Source of the DNA: Cololabis saira | Taxonomy: Eukaryota; Chordata; Actinopteri; Beloniformes; Belonidae | NCBI RefSeq assembly: GCF_033807715.1 | Contig: NC_084599.1 | Span: 11,737,625 to 11,801,624 of the forward strand | Direction of reading: 5' to 3' | Length of the DNA: 64,000 nt | Part shown: positions 1 through 14,640 of the stretch, one piece after another | Layout: every line of letters begins with the position of its first letter | Numbering within the stretch: the stretch's first letter is position 1 | Notes under the pieces: generated by a model | What the model saw: the letters and a program-made list of their open reading frames with translations, nothing else | Told to the model about the DNA's origin: nothing | Databases searched by the model: none | Made by a program: the position numbers and the translations under genes

Positions 1-1859
1 CTTTACTCTATTACCTGAACATTTCTTTTTAAATGATCATTTTGGATGAAAATGCAAAGTATTTGCCACTTTTACATTTGATCAGGTTACATCTTAAAAA
101 TGACCGGTCCAAACAATTTATCAGTATCATCATGTTTATTATTGCTCATATTTTCATATAAGATCCGTCATGTCCGGAAGTTTATCCTAATCATAATCTT
201 TTTTATGCAAAAACACAAGTTCCTAATTTATAACATGTCATTTTATGTGCATTTTCACTTCCGTCCTGATAATTCTGTGTTTCCAATGAGCACAATAGAA
301 TATTTTTGAACATTATGAGTGCTTTCTTGCACGAAATTTTCTTTATGTTGTTGTAATCGAAGAGTATTTCCTTAACACGCTTCTAAGTGGGGCAGAGGCG
401 CTCGGAAAGGATGCATTTTTAAAGAGCCTTCCCTTGCCAGTCCCATCTTTTGCGGAGGGGAGGCATCATTTATTCATTCATACGCTTTCTTTAACATCTC
501 TCCTTGTGGGAATGGAGCGGGTTGAGTGCAAACCCGTCACAGCGAAATCTGTTTAATGCTACAATGTCTCCAAAGGGGCGCAAGAGCTGTCACAAGATGA
601 CGGACGTCGCCACGGAGATGGTGATGCTGCGTTGTCTCTGCTGAAATGGAAGGCTGAGGGAAGCAGAGGGTGTAAATCCTCCCAGCTCACTATATATAGG
701 CTACAGTGACGACTTCCATCTCCCGAGCCTGTGCCGAAGTTGCTTTGCAGGAATGCAACATCGCTGCCTGTGTGGAAATAAATGAATAAACAATAGCCTG
801 ATAATAATTCTAATAAAAAACAACGCGCAACAGTACACAATAAAGAACAAAACACATTTTAGCCACTGCACCCCGCCTCCCCCCATCCCACCCACACACC
901 CGGAGAGCCATCTCCATCAGCACCATTACCTTCATCATCACCACACATCAATACTTAAACCCAACTTTAATGTTTTTTTCATAGTGCTCAGTCATGCAAG
1001 ATTAAAAAAAAAAAGGAAAAACATATTTTGGAAAACAGCAGTTAAAAATAATTGTGACATTTGGGCTGGCACGATATTCTGACTGATACCAGCTTGTCCA
1101 GAATCATGTTAACATTTAAATGACAGTCATGAAGAACACTCATAAAAAGTCACATAAACCCACCACTTCTTTAAATTTGTATAATAAAATGTCACCTGGC
1201 CCTTGACAGGTCTTAAACTTAGGTAAGCAAAATGTCAGGTGACTATACAGGACGTACTGTATTCACAAAGTCCCTTCATGTTTAAAACCAAGCCGGCGTG
1301 CAGGAGCAACGTGTGAGATGAACGAACGCCTTGATTAATGCTTCAAAGGAACTTCAGAGGGTATCTATCAGCCAGGTGCTGCCAATCAAATGCACCAAAT
1401 TAATTGATCATCAGCAAGTGTGACCATCTGTATGAAAGCAAAAGCTCCGTCAGTTCTTTTCAATTCAATTCAATTCAATTCAATGATCTCCAAAGGGCAA
1501 TTAGATTTTGGAATACTAAGTCAGCCAACAGTTTAGTCACTTTAGTGAGTAGCCTCTAGCTGTTGGGAGAAGTAAATCTCTTGTCGTGGTCTGTATTGTA
1601 CTGCACCTGTGTTGAACCCGAGGAGGCCTCTAATTGGAGACTGTTGTTTAATTGTGTAGAGAATGTGTTTTATTGTAAAACATGTTGTGCAACCTGTGCA
1701 GCATTGTTCTTTCAACAATTAGCTCCACAGCAGTCCTCAGAACAGGGCCAGTCTTCTTCCTCATTTGTTCAGTTCCTTTGATTTCCTGGCTCTGATCCTG
1801 TTTCCTAAAAAGATGACTGCAAACTAAATTGTACTTTCCACCATAGATTTATGGAAAAT
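1..1859. other. Unique intronic sequence
   Basis: No coding potential or recognised transposon. A short (CAATT)n run lies at about 1459-1483. The ORFs here are short and unlike any family I know. Confidence 0.6.
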
Positions 1860-3430
1860 ATGCAAAAGGTGAATGACCTAAGCTTCCTGGACATGTACAG
1901 TCTGCTTTGGGCCTCCTTGTTGGCAGCTCCAGTGTTTCATCTCTATTCCAGTGTGTTGTCCACTTAAACTTGGAGTTCTCCAGCTTTTCTCCCAGGATGG
2001 AAATCCTGTTCATCTCCTTGTCCTCATAAAATCCACAATCATCTTCTTTGTCTTGATCATATTCAAGATGAACTGTTTGTTCCAACACCGTGCCACAAAG
2101 CGGTCCACCATGTCTCAGTACTCCTGTCCACTAGTGACACACCCCCTAACAGCATGAGCATCTCAATGTATTATTGAAGACGACAGAACTTTGAGATGTA
2201 CTGAAAGTTTGAGGTGTGCAGAGTGATGAGAAACAGTGAGAGGGCATTCCCCTATGAAACTCCTGTGCTACTGGCCACCTGCTCAGACACAAACCCTTCA
2301 GTCTCACAGACTAGTTTGTCTGTCAGGTAGTCAATAATCCAAGTGATTGGGTTTCCTGGAGTTTTTCCATGTTGCACTGCGAGCTGAATTGTGTTAGAAG
2401 CACTGGAGAAATCAAAGCAAATGATCCTCACAGGGTCCAGAGTGGCCTGTATAAAACGAGTAGATGATGCCATTTTCCACGTCAAGCCCATTGCAATGAA
2501 TAAACTGCAAGGGGTCTGAAGGTGCTGCTTATTTAGGTGGGCTTATACAAGTCTCCACAGCACTAATAATGTGAGACTTTAACCCAACTGGTCCATTACT
2601 GTTGAGGACAGGTGGAGGATTTTTTTTTCTCCTTAGTCCTTCAGTAAAGCATAATGTCTTCCACAGCGCTGGGACCTTCTCCTGACTCATGCTGAGGTTG
2701 AGGAAGTGCTGTAGAATCTCACATAGCTGCTCTGAAAAGACCTACAGGTCTTTGGGGCTGAAACCACCTGTACCTGCAGCCTTGTTTTGGTTCTACCTCT
2801 GCCTGCCTCCTCACCTGACTGCAGGAGACAAGCAGACAGGATGTGAAAGCGAAGGGGGTTTCAGCGTTTCTTCATGTTGAGGGGGCAGACAACGATATTA
2901 AAATCCTTGTCTGAGGTGCAAGGTGAGACTTCAGACGTGTGACAGGGAAGCTGTGGGCCCAGGGAGGTTGTGAGGTTTGTGTAGCTGGGGGCAGGAGAGG
3001 AAGATGCTGTGCTTCCTCCTGAGCTAAAGTTTTTTTGAAGAATATGTTCAGGTTATTGGCTCTATTCAGGCTTCCATCAGTCTGATCTCTCGTCTGAAGC
3101 ATGTGGCATGTTTCCTCGCTGACCACACCTCCCGTACATTGCTCTGCTGGAGCTTGCTCTCCAGCATTTTCCTGTCCACCTTGTTCCTCTCTGATAGCTC
3201 TTATAGCTCTCTGACCACTCTTCAGAAGCTCCCTCTCTCTAAGCCTTAAGGCCCTTTCTTCTTGCTCAACATCTCCTTCAGCTCACTGGTGATCCAAAAC
3301 CTGTTAGTAGGAAACCGTCCTGAGAAAACCATACCCACTGTACCGTGGGGTTGGTTTTCTCTACATACAGAAGCTATTGTAGTATTTCACAATTGCATTT
3401 ATGGAATTGGTGTCATCTTCATGTTGCCAT
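1860..3430 (-). mobile_element. Decayed non-LTR retrotransposon (L2/CR1-like LINE) ORF2 relic
   Basis: Read on the minus strand from 3430 to 1860, the translated frames follow in order the middle and end of a LINE ORF2. First come the linker blocks YYNSFCM, WITSELKEML and DRKMLESKLQQSNVREVW (3400-3120). Next are RDQTDGSLNRANNLNIFF (about 3090-3030) and the pre-RT block EQLCEILQHFLNLSMSQEKV (about 2740-2680). Then comes RT block A, FDFSSASNTIQ, with the first catalytic Asp near 2412, followed by WIIDYLTDK and SSTGVS. Last is the C-terminal block EAQSRLYMSRKLRSF (about 1910-1870). The frame changes and stops many times, so it is dead. The endonuclease and 3' UTR are not seen. Clade assignment is from memory of motif style. 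Confidence 0.85.
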
Positions 3431-6400
3431 ACAGCTAAAAAGAAGAAGAAAAAAAAAGTATGGCTGGTTTGTAAGAGTAGCCAGAAGAAAGCATCTTCTC
3501 TCTTAAAAGAACATGACAGCATGTTTGTAAAGTTTCATGTGAACAAACCACAAGACTTCTGGAACAGTGTCCTTTAGACAGACAAGACCGGATTTAACAT
3601 CTACTGTATCCATAATGCACAGGTCCACATTTAGTGAAAAACACCAACTGTCAAGCTGCAGTGAGGAGAGTTGGTGCTTCGGCTTTATCAGCCATAGTTG
3701 CAATTGTCCAAAGTCTGTGGTGACAGAGAGAGCTATAAGAAGCCAACATTTCCCCTCAATGATGTACAGAAACAATCACTTCATATTATTGCCTTTTAAT
3801 CACAGAGCATGCCGCTTTAGAACTTTTGGTTTAGTGTTTGCTAAATAAATAACAATGCCAAAAAATGGTGTCAATGTTCATTTAATGCTGTATTTATTTA
3901 ATTTTAAGACTTGGTGAGGACCAGAATATATATTTGTATGTCCATATGCTATAGAGTTGCATGCTCATTCAAATACGAGTATATGGACATAACAATTTTA
4001 GAAACAAAAGAACGTGTACTTTTTTTCTCTTTACCGTATTATTTTCTTAATTGCAACTTTAAAATCTTCACTAGGACATTGTTGATATGGTTTGAAACAT
4101 CATAACACCATGATCATGAGCCAAAATGAGAAAAACAATAGTCATGGGATAAGCAAGGCACAGAGGCATGACTATACTTGCTTTTTTAAATGTGATTTAA
4201 TTTAATTTAATTTTTTTTAATTGTGGTGAGAAAAATTCTATTCCAACCACTTTTGGAGTTCTTATCTTATACAGATGTTGACATCTGTCATTTCATTTTT
4301 TACAGGAGGATTTTTGTTCAAGTAACATGTAAGAAAAACAAATTGCCAATATGCCAGTGATATAAGGGTCATTTGTGAATACAGCAAACCTTCAATGCTG
4401 TGTATGAATTTATCGTCAATTTTATTTATTTATTTTTTTTATCACTGCCAAAAGACACTTACCGGTATATTAAGTCCTTATTTTCATCATAAAACACTGA
4501 ATAATGTGAAGATTTCACGTTAAATGTTGCTTCTTTTTGCCTCATATTTCATATAGTGGTACACCTATTTGACATTCTGGGAAGTATTTGTTTCTTGAAT
4601 GCGTGCATACGTGGGTGAGTGTGTGTTTGTGCATGCACACACTGCAATGCTCTTGCCCGGAGTTGCACTACGGTTGCAGTATATGGCTCCCGAGTGATTG
4701 TCATCTGGCAAAAAACGTTTATGCTCTCATGTAGACAGAGTTCATAAGATAACTCTTTTGTAGGTTTGTTTATAATTGTGTGAAATAGAGGACATAGTTA
4801 AGAGTACTATTGGCTTGTAATTACTACAAATCTTTCAGTAAATATATACAGTACGGTGAATTGGATTGCATTTATTTTTTCCCATATATTTTAATTCTGA
4901 TTATCGTCACAATTCCTACTTAAGTAGTAATAAAGCAAAAAAGCAAAAAAGCAAAAAAAAACAACAACAGTTTTTCAGCCTGTAATTGAGTTGTACTTCT
5001 TGCCTTTAGTGTGAGTCCTTGGATCCCATACCCTCTTTGAAATGCAAAACACAAACTCAAAATAGACTCATAGGAGAGAAATTCCCTTTTAAAAGCTATC
5101 TGAAATATAAAAAATGACACAGTGAACATTTATCCATTGATCAGTTGAATTTCACTAATGATTTTTCTTATTTTTTTAATGTTTAAATGCAGCTGGGTGA
5201 GGTTTTTTCTCTGATTTGACGGTAAATAATACCATCATACTTGTAAATGTACTTCTCAGAGTGAATATTTACCCTAATTCACTAATTCGCAAGCCAATTA
5301 ATTTCAGTTAACAGAGTTCAGTCAAATTTAATGTCTTAGGATGTAATGATGCCTGGCTGCACAATTAACAATAATACATAACAATAATACATAACAACCT
5401 AATCAAACTCTAATATGTCAATGATCTTTTAAAATTAATCATGTTATTAAGCAGAAAGGGATTAATCACTCTGCAGCTTGATGGAAAGACTGGTACGGCA
5501 CCATCGAAGAGACACTTACTCTGACAAAGACATAGATGGACAGTAGGATACACACACAAACACACACAGACATAAGCACCATTTTCATTATCCAAAGTGT
5601 TGTGCATCCAGTCTTTTTGATTTTCATTTCATCCACATTGTGCTCTGTGTGTTTATTATTTCCTCCTTTCTTATGTGACTACCCCCCCCACCCCCCACCC
5701 CCTGGTAATCCATGGGGGAAAACATGGAATTAGTTTGTAAAGCGTGATAATAATGCATGGCCATAATAACTTGACTCAAGAGGATTAGCAAATGTGCATT
5801 GTCTGAAGCAGAATTCTCTTGGGTGATCAGCTGGTTGCCTTCCTAAACAGTGGCTGCCTCTCCCAATTAAAAATTCAGTCTAGTCTGCCTATTCAAATGA
5901 TTAATTCTGCCCACGCTGTCGATGGCCTGCCAATTATTGTCCCCCAACTGGTATTAATAGGTAAAGGATTTCCTGATGTTGAATTTATCACAGACTGCGA
6001 AAACTTCTCCCTTTGGCTCTAATTAGCTTATGCTTATAGCACACGGAGAACACACACTTAGTTACTTATACACATTCATATATGCAGGACCAATGCTGTA
6101 GTTATCTACTTTTTTAAGTGTACCGAGTGTTCTTTATTTTGTATTTTTTTAAATTGCATTCTCATTTTTAGTTTTTCAAATTAACAACTATTCTGACAAA
6201 GAGTGGATGTATTTGTTAAAAAAAAACCCCAAAACAACAAAAAACAAAGAAACATCTGTGCCCAGATGATGCCCTCCGTGTTCCTCTCATGCAGTTGACT
6301 CACTTTCAGTCAGTCAAATCAGACAGAAAGAATATGTGATTCAGCACAGCAGACAGACAGAAAACAAACCCTATGCCGCTCCAATCTGCTAGCCACGGAT

Positions 6401-9400
6401 GCCCTCGTGTTAATATTAAACGTGTGTCGGCTATCATTCTGTTAACGCTTTTATGGATGGAAATTTTTGCCGTAGACCCCAGCCAAGGCGAAGCACATTA
6501 ATTCACAGAATAATCTGATAAAATATTTATTCAAGTTTTTATTTTTTTCCCCCCTCTGCGCCAGTCTGACGGATAGCATTGCTCTGTCAGTTGTCTTCAT
6601 GTGAAAGAGTAGAAAAAGGGAGGAAAACAGTGGGGTTTGCTCAAAGACATTGCTCCAAAAACTAAACGATTTAATCATTTTAGAATTCAGTTTTTCCCAG
6701 ATAATGTCTGGCTCAAAGACTTTGGCATTGATTATTTTTTTTCTTTGACAGTTTTGATAACAAACAAAAGTCTATCAACATGTCTCCACGTGTGCACCTT
6801 GTGAAAAATATAGACAATCACAACACTGCTGTCGGACAGCATCCCCCCTGAGGAAACAGATGGGATGAACTCCCTTACAGACCTTTACCAGAGCTGTACG
6901 TGTTACATGAATGGTACATATATCCTGTACAACATGCTGTGATAATGCAAATGTAATAGACATCAGTGTATGGAAGGCCTTTTAAAAGTATTTGCAATTG
7001 AAATTACATTTCTTTAAGGTTTTAGGGAGAAATAAAATCCATTCCTTCTGAGCGTGCCAACACAAAGTCAGAGGGAAAAAGCAATTCTCAGCTTCCTTGC
7101 AGTTTTGTGCAGTGATTTGATTTAACATATCTGGAATAAAAACTTCTGTCAGGGCTAGTGAGGGAAGGCCACCGAGCCAAGCTAATGCAGTAAAAACACT
7201 CGCTTCGCAATCTTTAAACGTCTGTAAATATTGTAATAAGCAACAGGGCTTTCCTCATAAAAGATGCAGCAGCTCAACTGGTACTGACAGGCGCTATGGG
7301 CCTTGACTTCAGGATGATGAGTGCTGCCTCTCCCTCTCCCCTGCTCGTTTCTGTTGGTTTCCCAAGGAGATTGGCAATCTCGGATGCCAACAAGGCAACG
7401 CTCTGCTGGAGGTTAGTGTCGGCACACCCGACTCACCTGACTTTTATTCTTTCTTTCTCCCTTAATCCCTGCCTCAGAGAGCCTTTCAGATGAATTGATT
7501 TCCTGCTCCAATGCAACATTTATTATGGCTTGCAGTATATAATACTTTTCAGTGTGCTGTAAATGCTGTTATTCCATGACCTTTGTGGAATATGTTTACT
7601 TTTAATGGGCACCTAGAGCGGGGGAAGACATGGGAATATGTGCTGTGAGGTCTAAAAGAATACAGGACCCAACCTTATCAGAGGGGCTCAGTTATGAAAT
7701 GTAAATGCCCCGTGAAGTTCATTATATTCAATTAAGCTCTTTGAAGCTGTGTTTATTTTTAAGGACACTTGCGAAGTCTGTCATCACCAAAAACTCAGTT
7801 TTTTTCTTTTCTTCAACTGACAAACTCTTCCATTTGTTTGTTGAGGTCATTGATACATGATGGGAATAACATTTTATCTGAATGAAATTTGCTATTAAAG
7901 TCAGCCTGCTTTTCATAGCTGCTGGGATTTCTTAGAATAATCTTTTTTTTTTTCGTCTTTCATGCCAGATTTCTTTTCTAAAGGTAGAGTCGGCTGACAC
8001 GAGGCTCATTCTCATTCGTGCACAAAGGTCACAGCTATTTTCTTAGTCTAAATAGAGGGGTAGAAGCCCATCTATTCTGTATGGATAGCTTTGCAGAGAG
8101 TGCCATTGCCTACAGAGCAGAGTGTACTCTTACGGAGGGGGCTATGAAGGCACGGGGGAAGAAAATGTAGAGAGCATGGCAGGAGGGGGTTGGTGGTTTC
8201 TGTTAGAGTAGCATGAGCTCTTTAATGTTGTGTTTGAGCCTGGCTGGGCACAGATTCATTTTCGAAGGAAAATGAAATAACAAGGGAGAGGAGAGAGAGG
8301 AGATTTTTTAATGCAATGTTTTGTGATAATCCCTCTCCATTTTGGAATGGTTCAGGAGAACTCAAGCGATAAAGCCTTGAACAAGCCTGGGAAATAATAA
8401 GTTATTTGTCTTGCCTTATAGTGTGCTGCCCTTGGAGGGCTTCCTGCCCCCCCCATATTTGGCTAAAAAAACAATCAAAGATTTGTCAAGCTGTCATATC
8501 ACTCTGATTGCCAAATAGTTGAGTCCTTGATTTTGGCAAGAAGGAAGTATGCATGAATGTCTTACGTACGTGTATCTGCCTGAGAGTGTGCAAGCACAAA
8601 GCTTTGTAGAGATGCCTTAGCAGTGTCACCCAATCCTTCTCTGCCACAAAGCTCCGTGTGATGGAGGAGGAGTGGACAAGGTGGCACACGTATGCAGCGG
8701 GGCCCACAAGGCAAATGACAGACACACGGCACTGTGCAAAAGGATGTACGCACGGGTGGAGAAGTGGAGGGGAAAATATGAACTGTTTGTCAAAGATGCA
8801 GAAACAAATGGTGGCTTTTATCCCGAGGCGCTGGGAGGACGTGAGCGATGATTCAGCTTGAGACACAGAGGACAAGTCTCACATGCGGAGTGGCGTCTTG
8901 GCACCGGAGGGTGGGACGGATGCTGGGTGGATGGGGTTGGAACAGAGGCCAAGTTTGGCGGATAAAATAATCACCTGAAAGCTGTTGACATGAGAAAAGC
9001 CCTCAAGTATCACTAGTAATACATAATTCAAATACTACAACTGCTACTGCTGGTTCCAGTACACTCTACCTGACATTGAAGTTATTTACTATTGTATGGA
9101 TGCTGTTATTTGCTTGTGGAATATAAGGAAACCATATTAAAGATTTAATGCAAAAACAAGAAAATAAGTCATCCTGAGAACCCAAAACTTGTTCTACCAT
9201 TTCACGCTGAGAGAAATCGAAAACAGTCGTCAGTAACACCATCCACCTTCTTATCTGCAGATATTTAAATATCCCCCAAATGTGAGAAATATCCATTTTT
9301 GATTTAAAAATGTCTCCGGATGCTCTAGTCTGTGAAGGATATGTGAAGATACATGCTGCTCAGCACAGTTATAAATAGAAATTCTGTGGTATTTCCGAAA

Positions 9401-9972
9401 ATAGGTTAAGCTGCCATTGCTGCACTGGCATGACATCACCGATTGCCTGCCAGCCTTCTACCCCCCCAAAAAAACAGCTCCCACACGGTGCTCAAAAGGA
9501 AGGGGAGTGTACGGGGGAGGCACAGGAGCAGCATATGTGGGTGACTGCAGGGCTGTGTCCCTGTCATTTCCAGCGCTTTTCTCCACCTCCCCTCGCATGC
9601 CGTCCCTTCTATCACTCAGCCATCGCTCCCTCTGTCCTTCCATCGCTCCTTCCATCTATCCTTCTCGCTGAAGGAGAGAGGCTGTTGCCAGCGGTCCCTG
9701 TGCTTTATTGCCAGTGACACAAACTGGTTAGAGGCTTTGTACTGGAGATGTATCGCAGTCATGTTTTTTTTTTTTCTTTCTCTTTGTGTGATAAGAGCGA
9801 ATTGCTTGCCAGATAGTGCAGAGGAGAGAAATGGAATTTGTGTTTCTTTTTTGATGAACAAATGTTAATTTGATTTAATGAGCAGAGTGTATGGACTTTA
9901 TATGAGCTCCAAAATGGCACCCAATCAGTGGATCACAGTAGACATGACTTAATTAAAGAAGCAATTAATGGC
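3431..9972. other. Long intronic stretch without recognised repeats
   Basis: About 6.5 kb with no recognised transposon or exon, apart from homopolymer runs (C-rich 5683-5703, C run near 8447). Parts, notably 5750-6025 and 7480-7920, are rich in TAATTA/ATTA core sites without microsatellite decay and are candidate conserved non-coding DNA. No coding frame stands out. Confidence 0.55.
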
Positions 9973-10069
<97 letters not shown>

Positions 10070-10070
10070 A
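9973..10070. repeat. (CTAT)n microsatellite
   Basis: About 24 uninterrupted copies of the tetranucleotide (98 bp). The ORF through it (YLSI repeats) is an artefact. Confidence 0.97.
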
Positions 10071-13000
10071 GAAATATACAGCAAATGCAATAAACACCCT
10101 ATGCTTGTTAGTCACAGTCATTAGGAGTAATTATTAGTCTCCCCCAGCTTCAGTGACGTGAGGTAAATAAATAAAGACTAAAGGCTGGGACAAGGACACA
10201 AAGTTAATATATTTGCCAATAGGGATAAAACTGAAGATATGTGTTACTGTAAGAATAGGATGTCATTTGATATTCAGAGCCCACATTCAATGGAGATAAC
10301 AATGAAAAGCATCAGACTTCTTTAAAGAGCCCAAGATAATTATTGTTTCTTTGTGAGGCTGCCTTTGTACGGCAGTGAACTGATGATGTCCACATATGGA
10401 CAACGTTTGTTGGTATCCTTCCATTGAAGAAAGGAAAAAAAAAACACAATGGAAACTTTCAAAATAAGAATAAATGATAGTTTACTGAGAACGGATTTAT
10501 AAAAACTAATGAAAATCAGACATTGCTTTTGAATTGTGGTTCAAATGAATAATACAAAAAAAACAAGAAAAAAAAACTGACCTTGACAAATTATTTTGTA
10601 CGCCAGAACAACATAAAAAGTAAAATTTTATCTGACCATCGTGACATATTAAACTAAAGTGCGTCAGATGACCGATTTTTATCTGGCAACTTTCACTGAA
10701 ATTTCATTTTTTATTTCTTTTTGTCACTTTGAAGTCATTTCAGTGACCTAATGGGTACCAACGAATTTGTCCACGTGTATATTTGTGTGCACGTGTTTAT
10801 GGTTTTGATTGAATTTTTTTTCTCCCTTCCCCACATCTCTTTAACTCAGTCCATCCAAGGAACCTCCGGGTCTTTGAAGCTGTGTCTTTAAAGTAACTTT
10901 CAATTTGTAAAATCAAAGGAGAACCTGATCCTTGTCTTCGTCTGCAGTCAGTTTGCTGCTGCCAGTCATCTTCGATTGTGGCTTTGATATACTCTATTGA
11001 TTAGCCTCAAAGGTTGAAATACCTTTCAACCCTTGAGACAGACAATGTTTGGTATATTCAATCAAATATGACAGTTACATAAGAATCTGAATCTGTTCGG
11101 AAGATTGCATTTTACAGTGAGCGGCGAGAGCCAAACAGTGGGAGCTTGGAAGGGATTTTATTATTTCCTTTCTTTTAATCCTGTTTGTTTTTCTTAGGGA
11201 CTCTTCTAGTTCATGAAAAGAGGGAGATGTAGTTTTCTGACTTTGAATCAGGCAGGGGTCTCAGAGAAACCTTTTATTGATTTCTGTAAATCCCTTGGCC
11301 GGGGCTGACTGAGAGGGAAAGAGGAACGATGGGTTGGAGAGACGGCACTTGGCAGGTAAACTCTTGTTGACCTCCCCGAAGTAACACAGCAAGAGGCAGT
11401 AAGTGTGAACCTACACATTATTTACACCTCTGTGAAACTCCATCCATTAACAGTGTCAATTAGCCTGCTCATCAGGGATGCAGGACACTGGATGTCTTTA
11501 TAGACTGTGCCATAGCTTTAATAGCAAAAGAGGAATAAAGTACCCAGATACTCTGCAAAAAAGTCAAAGTTACCTTTAAGTGCTATAGAATGGTGAAAAA
11601 TGCTAAAGAGAGCATCATTAGTGTTGTCCAGTCACATACTGAAGGAAGTCTGGAAACCGTGGGGTGGGAACCATGCTTCAATCCATCATGTCACCAACTT
11701 CAACTGCTCCAGCTACTAAAGAGCTGTACAGTTGAACTTAAGTATATGCGGTATATGTCTGATTTCAGAGAAGTGCTCAATAGCTGGACTGAATCACTAC
11801 TTATGTCCTGAAAGAACAGTTTAACCCCAGCAACTTTCAGTAGATTGCGTGTGAAGGTGTCAAAGCCCGTTTACATGAACACTTATGTCTTCTTTGGCCC
11901 TGTATTGATCCTGAAACAAGTAAAGTGCAAATTTATTGCATTTATTACACTCATTAAGTATTCCATTCCAAGCTATAACCTGTACATATATGCAATCTGT
12001 AACTACACACATGCAGACAGGCGTTCCTTTGGGATGCGCTCCCTATGGATCTGTTTGACTGATTCTTGGAGGCTAGAGTAGTCTATGTGAGCAAGTAGCA
12101 ACAAATCAATAGCTGAGGGATCAGGGAGGATACGAGGGAGGATGCAGGGACTATTTCTTCCCCCTATGATAGACACCAATGCTCCTCGGGGTCCCTGCAG
12201 CATTCATCCTCCCCTGGCTTATTGCTCAAGGTGATGTCTAAATGGGAGGGGCACTGTAATGAAAAGAGAAATGGAAGATGTTTCGGAGCTGGATGCAGTA
12301 GGGATGAAGGGAAGGGGTGATTGATGAAGGAGTGATGGAGGAATGTGGCTGGATTCAGGATCAGGAGATGGTGATTGAACATAGTAGCTGGCTTGCTTTA
12401 AGATGACTGTCCGGTTCAATTAAGGTTTACGAGTTTGGCGAGGCTACTGCTTTTATTATACCATCATTACAAGCTCATTTGGCGAGGGCAGAGAAAATAT
12501 TGTTTTTAGAGCGATGACTGAGAGCATTGTGGGAAGTTCCTTCCAACTTCAGCTGTTCCTCTTTATCAAAGTTCTTTATCTGTCTTCTATCACCCTGATT
12601 ATTATTATAGTTGTAGAGTGTGTAAACAAATCAAGGATATTTTTCAAAGATGAGAAGTTATTGCATCAGTGAAAAGACTCTCTGAGACCGGACTGATTAC
12701 CCCCCTCATGGACAATTTGCACCACTGTGCCTCCTGCCTCCCTGACTGGCAATGATTCAGGCCATCATCACATTGTATTGCTGCAGATGATGAGTACTTC
12801 AGCTTCTGACCCCTTTGAAAGCCCATCAGTTCCCCCCGCAGCCCCACAAGGCAGTAAATGAAGTAAGCATGTAATCTACCAACATGATAGCGTTTTCCAA
12901 AAAAGTGCAAATGATGTGTGAGGTAGCAGGCAGGACCGATGCCAGGACGGGCTCAGTTTCTGCTACCTTCACACTTTCTGGTCAAGGAAATGCCGGAGTG

Positions 13001-13565
13001 AGAGCAAGTTCACACTTTTTCATTACACAGGGGTAGCGCGACTCCTCTGGGGCAAGGAGATGGAGAAAAGGGTAGTAGAGGATGTGAAAAGTGGAGTGGA
13101 AAAAGAAAGAGGTTGTGGTTTAAAGTGGCCCACTCTGCTGAAGACTTGTTTTCTCATTTGACAATTCTGCAGTACAGAATTTATACCGGATGCCGGAAAA
13201 AGGCCAAACGGGGAATATTCTGCTGATACATGGATATTGTTGAAAAATAAACAAAGTTTTATTTGAATTTGTTTGCTCACAGGCTTCAGGACTAAAGTTA
13301 TTTTACACAGTTGAGACATCAAACATTTAAAATTATGAATTACAATCAATCATAATTACTTTGTAATCTGTTTAAATTCTACTTAAAAAATTCAAATGCA
13401 AATATATGCAAAACAAATATATAATTACCATCAACCTTTATCCTTTAAGAAGATTGCAATTTGGGTAATATGCTTACTTTGACATTTTTGGAGAGAGAAG
13501 TCCGTGTAGTGATGCAGAAGCTCAGTGTGGATGGAGGTAATTAGATAATAAATGTGTAGGTGTTT
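10071..13565. other. Intronic sequence, no gene seen
   Basis: Mixed unique sequence with short A- and T-runs. No recognised transposon end, exon or RNA gene. Confidence 0.55.
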
Positions 13566-13597
13566 GCGATGGACTGGCGACCTGTCCAGGGTGTACA
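13566..13597 (+). mobile_element. Short L2-like LINE 3' fragment
   Basis: GATGGACTGGCGACCTGTCC followed by AGGGTGTAC is the highly recurrent teleost LINE 3'-end motif. Only about 30 bp survive before the sequence diverges. The same family occurs at 41250-41380 (+) and, on the minus strand, around 25640-26480. Confidence 0.6.
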
Positions 13598-13839
13598 GAG
13601 TTTCATTTTACATTGCTAATGATGGGTATCGAGCAATAAGAAAAACACTGTTGTGTAACATAACATTATAAGTTGTATGTACAGTACTTGGATAACTAAA
13701 ACATCAAAGAACAAAGAATAATTTCATCTTTTACATTTAGTCTATTAAACAATGTCCAGTTTAAACATCCGCCGCCTGCTGCCAGCCGTCCCACCAGCCC
13801 AACCGAGGTCCCGTATCCCTTATGACGTATTACGCTGGT

Positions 13840-14486
13840 TAGGGTTGCCAACTCCCTGAAAAATAAATAAGGGACACCTCATCGACAGGGCGACCCGATT
13901 GCCTTCACCTTTCCTGGCATGGTGAATTTTTTTTAGACCCTTTTTTTTGTGAGTAAAACGTTTTTTTAACTATTTGACTCAAACCTGAATGGAATTAGAT
14001 GGATATTTTTGAATGCCATGAACACATGGAAAACAAATTATTATCCAGCAATTCACTTTAATACAAAATAACAAAATGAACTGAATAAAATAAGTATCTT
14101 TCTTAAACAGAAACCTGTCCTTCTTTACTTAAAATTGTATAAATTGATATAAAACAATAGAAAGAAAGCAGAACATCCATTCTGTAATACAGTAGTGCAC
14201 ATTTGTAGTGCAATAACAAAAGTGCAAACAGAAAGTCTATAGAAAACTTGTAAACATATTTGTGCCTCAAAGGCCATGACTGTAGGCTACAGATGTAGTA
14301 AAACATAAAAAAATAACTTATGAACTCAACAGCTCGATGCCACGTTCCATTGGCTTTTATGACTATTTTTTGACTCTCACAGTAATATGGGACAAAGTGC
14401 GTCCCTTTTCATCTCAATACGGGACGCGTACTTTAGGTTAGAAATACGGGACGATTCCGTTTTTCAAGGGAGGGTTGGCAACCATA
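13840..14486. mobile_element. Non-autonomous hAT-like DNA transposon, 647 bp
   Basis: The left end TAGGGTTGCCAAC (13840) and the right end GTTGGCAACCATA (to 14486) are inverted copies (12 of 13), and similarity continues inward (CTCCCTGAAAAA versus TTTTTCAAGGGAG). The flanks ACGCTGGT (13832-13839) and GTGCTGGT (14487-14494) agree at 6 of 8 bases, consistent with a worn 8-bp hAT target duplication. The interior is AT-rich with repeated GGGAC/GTCCC motifs and no transposase. Confidence 0.8.
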
Positions 14487-14640
14487 GTGCTGGTGGTCAT
14501 TTTAAAAATAACGGTGTTCTGCCGATTTCTGCTGCTTTGCCGAAAAATGCTACCTAATGGTTTTCTAACTTTGTAGAGCTACAATTTTACTTTGTTTTAC
14601 TCCCTAAACCCACTTCCTTCCCCCCAAGTGGTCCTTGTCG

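Noticed and set aside
690..706. TATATATAGG as a promoter TATA box
   Set aside because: No downstream coding exon or initiator context; a single AT-rich match inside a large intron is expected by chance.
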